Positions 60,570 to 64,000 of a DNA stretch of 64,000 nucleotides are shown piece after piece (the stretch's first letter is position 1; the number at the start of each line of letters is the position of its first letter). The translations under genes were made by a program, and so were the position numbers. Under the pieces are notes generated by a model. The model was not told the DNA's origin, made no database searches, and was given only the letters and a program-made list of their open reading frames with translations. The stretch is from contig NZ_CP108454.1 in NCBI RefSeq assembly GCF_036240795.1, forward strand, positions 6,508,001-6,572,000, read 5' to 3'. The stretch comes from Streptomyces sp. NBC_01268 (GTDB taxonomy: Bacteria > Actinomycetota > Actinomycetes > Streptomycetales > Streptomycetaceae).

Positions 60570-61364
60570 TCAGATCGCCGGCCGAGGCGTCAACTGCGCC
60601 GCCAGCCACGTAGGCACGCCCCCCAGGAGCCGGAACAGCCGCTCGGCCTCCGCGCGCAGCCGCCCCGCCTCCGGTTCCGTCTCCGCCTCGGCGAGCGAGG
60701 CCAGTGCCGGAGCGGTGCCCACCAGGTAGCCCAACTCCTCGCGGATCCGCAGCGATTCGGTGAAGCCGTGCCGGGCCTCCGCCAACTCGCCCTCGCGCAG
60801 GGCGAGTCCGGCGAGGTGGCGCCAGGTGAAGGACAGCAGCAGGGTGTCACCGTGCGTCGTCGCCCCCTCGTGCGCCCGGCGGTAGGCGGCGCGGGCCGCC
60901 TGTGGGGACTCCCCGAGGTTCTGGGCGATCAGGCCGCGCCGGAAGTCGAGCAGGGCCCGCCCGGAGGTCTCGGGGTCGATGAGGGCCGCCGCGCGGCCGA
61001 GCGCCGCCCGTGCCTCGTCGGCCCGGTCCCGCACCCCGAGCAGGGTCGAGGCGTAGGCCAGGTAGCCGCGCTCGCACGCCGCCGCCCCGCGTTCCTCGTC
61101 GGTCCTGGCCACCGCTTCGGCGGCCCGCAGGGCCTCCTCCGCGTCGCCCCAGCCCTGTTCGGTGTAGAGACAGCGCTCGATCAGCAGCGCCGCCCGCTCC
61201 AGAGCCGCGGCGGGCTCCGTCGCGCGTGGGGCGAGCAGTTCGGCCGCGTCCGTCCAGCAGCCGCGGGAGCGAAGTCTCCATACCGCGGTCTCCAGTGGGG
61301 TTCCCCGGCCGTACGCCACATTGCCCTCCCCGAGCGCGCCATCGAGCTGTGAGTAGGACGGCAT
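60570..61364 (-). CDS. TPR-like helical repeat protein
   Basis: This 264-aa protein is almost all alpha-helical, with Ala/Arg/Glu-rich helix pairs such as AEEALRAAEAVARTDEERGAAACERGYLAYAS and ARAAYRRAHEGATTHGDTLLLSFTWRHLAGLALREGELAEARHGF. This pattern fits tetratricopeptide repeats. No enzymatic motif or signal peptide is seen. It may be related to the C-terminal part of LuxR/ATPase regulators, but without a DNA-binding domain here. Confidence 0.65.
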   Translation of the reverse strand: MPSYSQLDGALGEGNVAYGRGTPLETAVWRLRSRGCWTDAAELLAPRATEPAAALERAALLIERCLYTEQGWGDAEEALRAAEAVARTDEERGAAACERGYLAYASTLLGVRDRADEARAALGRAAALIDPETSGRALLDFRRGLIAQNLGESPQAARAAYRRAHEGATTHGDTLLLSFTWRHLAGLALREGELAEARHGFTESLRIREELGYLVGTAPALASLAEAETEPEAGRLRAEAERLFRLLGGVPTWLAAQLTPRPAI

Positions 61365-61510
61365 CTCAGCACGGACGCGGGGGCGGGGCCAAGGGGTCGG
61401 GTGAAAGAATTCACAAGGGGAGGCGGCGTGGAAGGCGCGCGGGGAGCGGAAAGGGGCGGCAGTCGCCTGTCGCCCCGTCAGTTCACTTGATCACCCGAAG
61501 AGATGAACCG

Positions 61511-63205
61511 TCAGCTCATCCGCAGCGCGAGGAAGAAGTCCAGCTTGTCCTCCAGGCGGGACAGGTCCCGGCCGGTGAGCTGCTCGATCCGGCCCACCCG
61601 GTACCGCAGCGTGTTCACGTGCAGGTGCAGGCGGGTCGCGCAGCGCGTCCAGGAGCCGTCGCAGTCGAGGAACGCCTCCAGGGTCGGGATGAGCTCCGCG
61701 CGGTGCCGGCGGTCGTAGTCGCGCAGCGGGTCGAGCAGACGGGCCGTGAAGGCGCGCCGCACGTCGTCCGGGACGAAGGGCAGCAGCAGGACGTGCGAGG
61801 CCAGCTCGTGGTGTCCGGCGGCGCAGACCCGGCCGGGGCGGGCGGCGGCGACCCGGCGGGCGTGCCGGGCCTCCTCCAGGGCGCCGCGCAGGCCCTCGGC
61901 GGAGTGCACGGCGGCGCTGACGCCCAGGGTGAGCCGGCCGTCGTCGGAGAGCCCGGAGGAGAGCGGGGCCCGTACGGAGGCGAGCAGCGCGTCGGCGTGC
62001 AGGCCGAGGGCGACGGCGGGCGGCTCGTCCTCGCTGTCCGGCAGCGGGGCGGCGGCCAGCGGGACCAGGGCGATGGCCTCGTCGCCGCTGTGGGCGACGG
62101 CGATCCGGTCCGAGGACTCGGCGCCGGTGCCGGCGGGGTCGACCAGGATCTCCTCCAGGAGCGCCTGGGCGACCGGGCCGCTGTCGACGGCCTGGCCCTG
62201 TCCGGACTCGTCCCACTCGACCCGGGCCACCACGACCTGCCAGTGCGGGGCGCTGCCGAGGCCGGGCAGCAGCACCGGGGCGGCCACCCGCAGGCGGGCG
62301 GCGATCTCGGCGGGGGCGGCGCCCGTCTGGACCAGCTCCAGGACCTCCTGGGCGAGCCGGCGCCGTACCGTGCGGGACGCGTCCCGGCGGTCCCGCTCGA
62401 CGGCGATCAGCTGGGTCACGCCCTGCAGCAGGTCGAGTCGGGCGGCCGGCCAGTCGCCGGCGTCGGCCTCGACGGCGAGCAGCCAGTCGGACAGGACGGT
62501 CTCGCGGACGTCCCGTGCGGCGGGGGCGGCGCCGCGGCCGGTGTTGCGGATCGGGAAGAGCGAGTAGGTGTTTCCACCGAGGTTCAGGCGGTGCGGGCCG
62601 CGCCGCCCGGTGCGGGTGGCGGCGAGGTGCTCGCCCGCCAGGGTGGCGGCGAGGGAGGGTTCCAGGGGCTCCCCGGCGCCGGCGATCTGGCGGCCGGTGG
62701 GGGAGAGTACCCAGGCCCGGAGGTCCAGGTCGGAGCCGAGGAGATCGAGGACGACCTCGGGGCCCCCGCCGGCCGGGCCGGAGGTCATCAGGCGTCTGTG
62801 GCGGTCGACGACGGCGGCCAGGTCGCCCGCCCGCTCACCGGAGACCTGTCGAACAACGTGCTCGGTGATCGTCGCGAAAGCAACGGACTCGTTTACTGCG
62901 AACAGGGGAAGCCGGTGGCGTGAACACGCCTGTACGAGGTCGTCGGGGATGTCCCCGAGCTCGGCCTCGCCGGCGGCCAGCGCGGCCACCCCGGCCGAGG
63001 CAAGGATCCGCACGAAAGGCTCGGCGTCGGCCGGCTCCCGCAGCCAGGCGAGGCCGGTGAGGACCAGCTCGCCCCCCGAAAGATAGCGGCTGGGGTCCTT
63101 GAGGTCCGTCGTCATCACGCCACGGACGGTGCGGTCCAGCTCCTCGTCGCCGCCGAGCAGGCGCAGCCCCAGCGCGTCGTTCTCCAGCAGTGCGCGCAGC
63201 CGCAT
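61511..63205 (-). CDS. PucR-family transcriptional regulator of purine catabolism
   Basis: This 564-aa protein has an N-terminal PucR domain (MTTDLKDPSRYLSGGELVLTGLAW), a GGDEF-like central region, and a C-terminal PucR helix-turn-helix LHLHVNTLRYRVGRIEQLTG. It is divergent from the xanthine dehydrogenase gene at 63504, matching the known role of PucR proteins in controlling purine degradation. ATG 63205 is the start with homology; the frame is open further upstream. The shared 298-bp region carries CCGTTTCC repeats that may be its operator. Confidence 0.88.
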   Translation of the reverse strand: MRLRALLENDALGLRLLGGDEELDRTVRGVMTTDLKDPSRYLSGGELVLTGLAWLREPADAEPFVRILASAGVAALAAGEAELGDIPDDLVQACSRHRLPLFAVNESVAFATITEHVVRQVSGERAGDLAAVVDRHRRLMTSGPAGGGPEVVLDLLGSDLDLRAWVLSPTGRQIAGAGEPLEPSLAATLAGEHLAATRTGRRGPHRLNLGGNTYSLFPIRNTGRGAAPAARDVRETVLSDWLLAVEADAGDWPAARLDLLQGVTQLIAVERDRRDASRTVRRRLAQEVLELVQTGAAPAEIAARLRVAAPVLLPGLGSAPHWQVVVARVEWDESGQGQAVDSGPVAQALLEEILVDPAGTGAESSDRIAVAHSGDEAIALVPLAAAPLPDSEDEPPAVALGLHADALLASVRAPLSSGLSDDGRLTLGVSAAVHSAEGLRGALEEARHARRVAAARPGRVCAAGHHELASHVLLLPFVPDDVRRAFTARLLDPLRDYDRRHRAELIPTLEAFLDCDGSWTRCATRLHLHVNTLRYRVGRIEQLTGRDLSRLEDKLDFFLALRMS

Positions 63206-63262
63206 GATGTCGCCGCCGTTCCTTCTCGTGGGTGTCGCGTTGTCGCCGGTGGCGTGGTGCCA

Positions 63263-63298
63263 CCGTTTCCAGGGGGAAACGGAGAGGTTGCCGTTTCC
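63263..63298. promoter_or_regulatory. CCGTTTCC repeats in PucR/xdh divergent region
   Basis: CCGTTTCC at 63263-63270 faces GGAAACGG at 63275-63282 (palindrome with a 4-nt spacer), and a third copy CCGTTTCC lies at 63291-63298. The three half-sites are 58-93 bp upstream of the pucR start and could bind the regulator. Confidence 0.5.
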
Positions 63299-63503
63299 CG
63301 CCTTTCGTTCGAATCTACAAGACGAGGATGGCAGCCAGCCAACTCCTTCATGTTTTCGGTGACTGCACCCGGGCGACACGGGCTTGTGTACTAGGCCACA
63401 CACCGCGTTAACAGCACATGAAGAGATCGTCGCGGGCCGGCCGTCCCCCCAGCCCCGTACGGACGACCCCCCCGTTCACTAGAAGCACAAGAAGAGAGCC
63501 ACC

Positions 63504-64000
63504 ATGGACTTCCTTCGCCCCGCCAGCTGGGAGGAGGCGCTCGCCGCCAAGGCCGAGCACCCCACGGCCGTGCCCATCGCGGGTGGTACCGACATCATGG
63601 TCGAGATCAACTTCGATCACCGGCGTCCCGAGTACCTCCTGGACCTGAACCGTATCGAGCTGCTGCGCGAGTGGGAGGTCGGCGAGGAGAACGTACGCCT
63701 CGGCGCCTCCGTCCCGTACACGCAGATCATGGAGAACCTCCGGGCCGAGCTGCCCGGTCTGGCGCTCGCCTCGCACACGGTGGCCTCCCCGCAGATCCGC
63801 AACCGCGGCGGCGTAGGCGGCAACCTGGGCACCGCGTCCCCCGCCGGTGACGCCCACCCGGCGCTCCTCGCGGCCGGTGCCGAGGTCGAGGTCGAGTCGG
63901 TGCGCGGCAGCCGCTTCATCCCGATCGACGCGTTCTACACGGGTGTGAAGCGCAACGCGCTGGAGCCCGACGAGCTCATCAAGACCGTCCACGTGAAGAA
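63504..64000 (+). CDS. Xanthine dehydrogenase family FAD-binding subunit (3' end outside window)
   Basis: The first 165 codons of an FAD-binding subunit (XdhB/CoxM type) are visible. Features are the FAD loop PIAGGTDIMVEINF and the second FAD block IRNRGGVGGNLGTASPAGD. ATG 63504 has AAGAGAG upstream. The gene would normally be followed by the 2Fe-2S and molybdopterin subunits, which lie outside this window. It should oxidise hypoxanthine/xanthine to urate under PucR control. Confidence 0.92.
   Translation, partial: MDFLRPASWEEALAAKAEHPTAVPIAGGTDIMVEINFDHRRPEYLLDLNRIELLREWEVGEENVRLGASVPYTQIMENLRAELPGLALASHTVASPQIRNRGGVGGNLGTASPAGDAHPALLAAGAEVEVESVRGSRFIPIDAFYTGVKRNALEPDELIKTVHVK

Overview
The window is high-GC, densely coded DNA typical of a Streptomyces chromosome. 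The evidence is strong third-position G/C bias, mycothiol-linked families (a Rv2466c-type nitroreductase and a TIGR03086 protein), a DmdR/IdeR-type iron box, a PucR regulator next to xanthine dehydrogenase, actinobacterial families such as SAV2148-HEPN, DUF2637 and SAV_2336-N, and many leaderless starts (a TANNNT box 6-7 nt before ATG/GTG). No tRNA, rRNA or CRISPR array was seen.

Layout. 1-13.4 kb: the end of an MFS transporter, glgX, a two-gene copper amine oxidase (an N-domain subunit plus a catalytic subunit), a SAV2148-type HEPN protein, a DnaQ-like exonuclease, a ZapE-type ATPase, an epoxide-hydrolase-like enzyme, an APH-family kinase and a three-gene sugar ABC importer. 13.5-17.5 kb: a macrolide-type glycosyltransferase, a DedA/VTT membrane protein and small housekeeping genes. 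17.6-27.1 kb: a minus-strand assimilatory sulfur cluster. A Cys-containing leader peptide precedes sulfite reductase, a 59-aa Cys4 protein, cysH, cysC, cysD and cysN, followed by a sulfonate-type ABC importer and a sirohydrochlorin chelatase for siroheme. Most of these genes overlap by 1-14 bp, implying translational coupling. 27.2-32.4 kb: a GNAT, a GAF regulator, an AidB-like acyl-CoA dehydrogenase and a YihY protein. The last two diverge from overlapping leaderless promoters.

32.4-34.8 kb is a mobile island. An IS481-family and an IS5-family element sit side by side at one CTAG site, the stop codon of yihY. The IS5-like element carries a passenger gene for a small acidic protein that looks like an immunity protein. 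Directly beside it (34.8-41.5 kb, minus strand) is a four-gene cassette: a CU044_2847-type small protein, a trypsin-like protease with a VMAP-like C-terminus, a MoxR AAA+ ATPase, and a 1121-aa protein with vWA-like, pseudokinase and BTAD-like regions. It resembles the computationally described vWA-MoxR-VMAP ternary conflict systems and is the most interesting system in the window.

41.6-64 kb: an AraC-type regulator, a VOC protein, rsgA, an Ada-AlkA fusion, a TrmB/LuxR-type regulator divergent from a 1257-aa subtilisin-like exoprotease, a degenerate PP2C protein, a pyruvate oxidase-type enzyme, an RsbW-like ATPase, a DUF2637 protein, an iron-regulated FhuF-like protein, GntR, WD40-like and TPR-like proteins, and PucR divergent from a xanthine dehydrogenase FAD subunit that runs off the end.

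A recurring theme is CTAG. Two palindromic MITE-like repeats (8.3 and 17.5 kb) and both insertion sequences end at CTAG tetranucleotides that also supply TAG stop codons of neighbouring genes.
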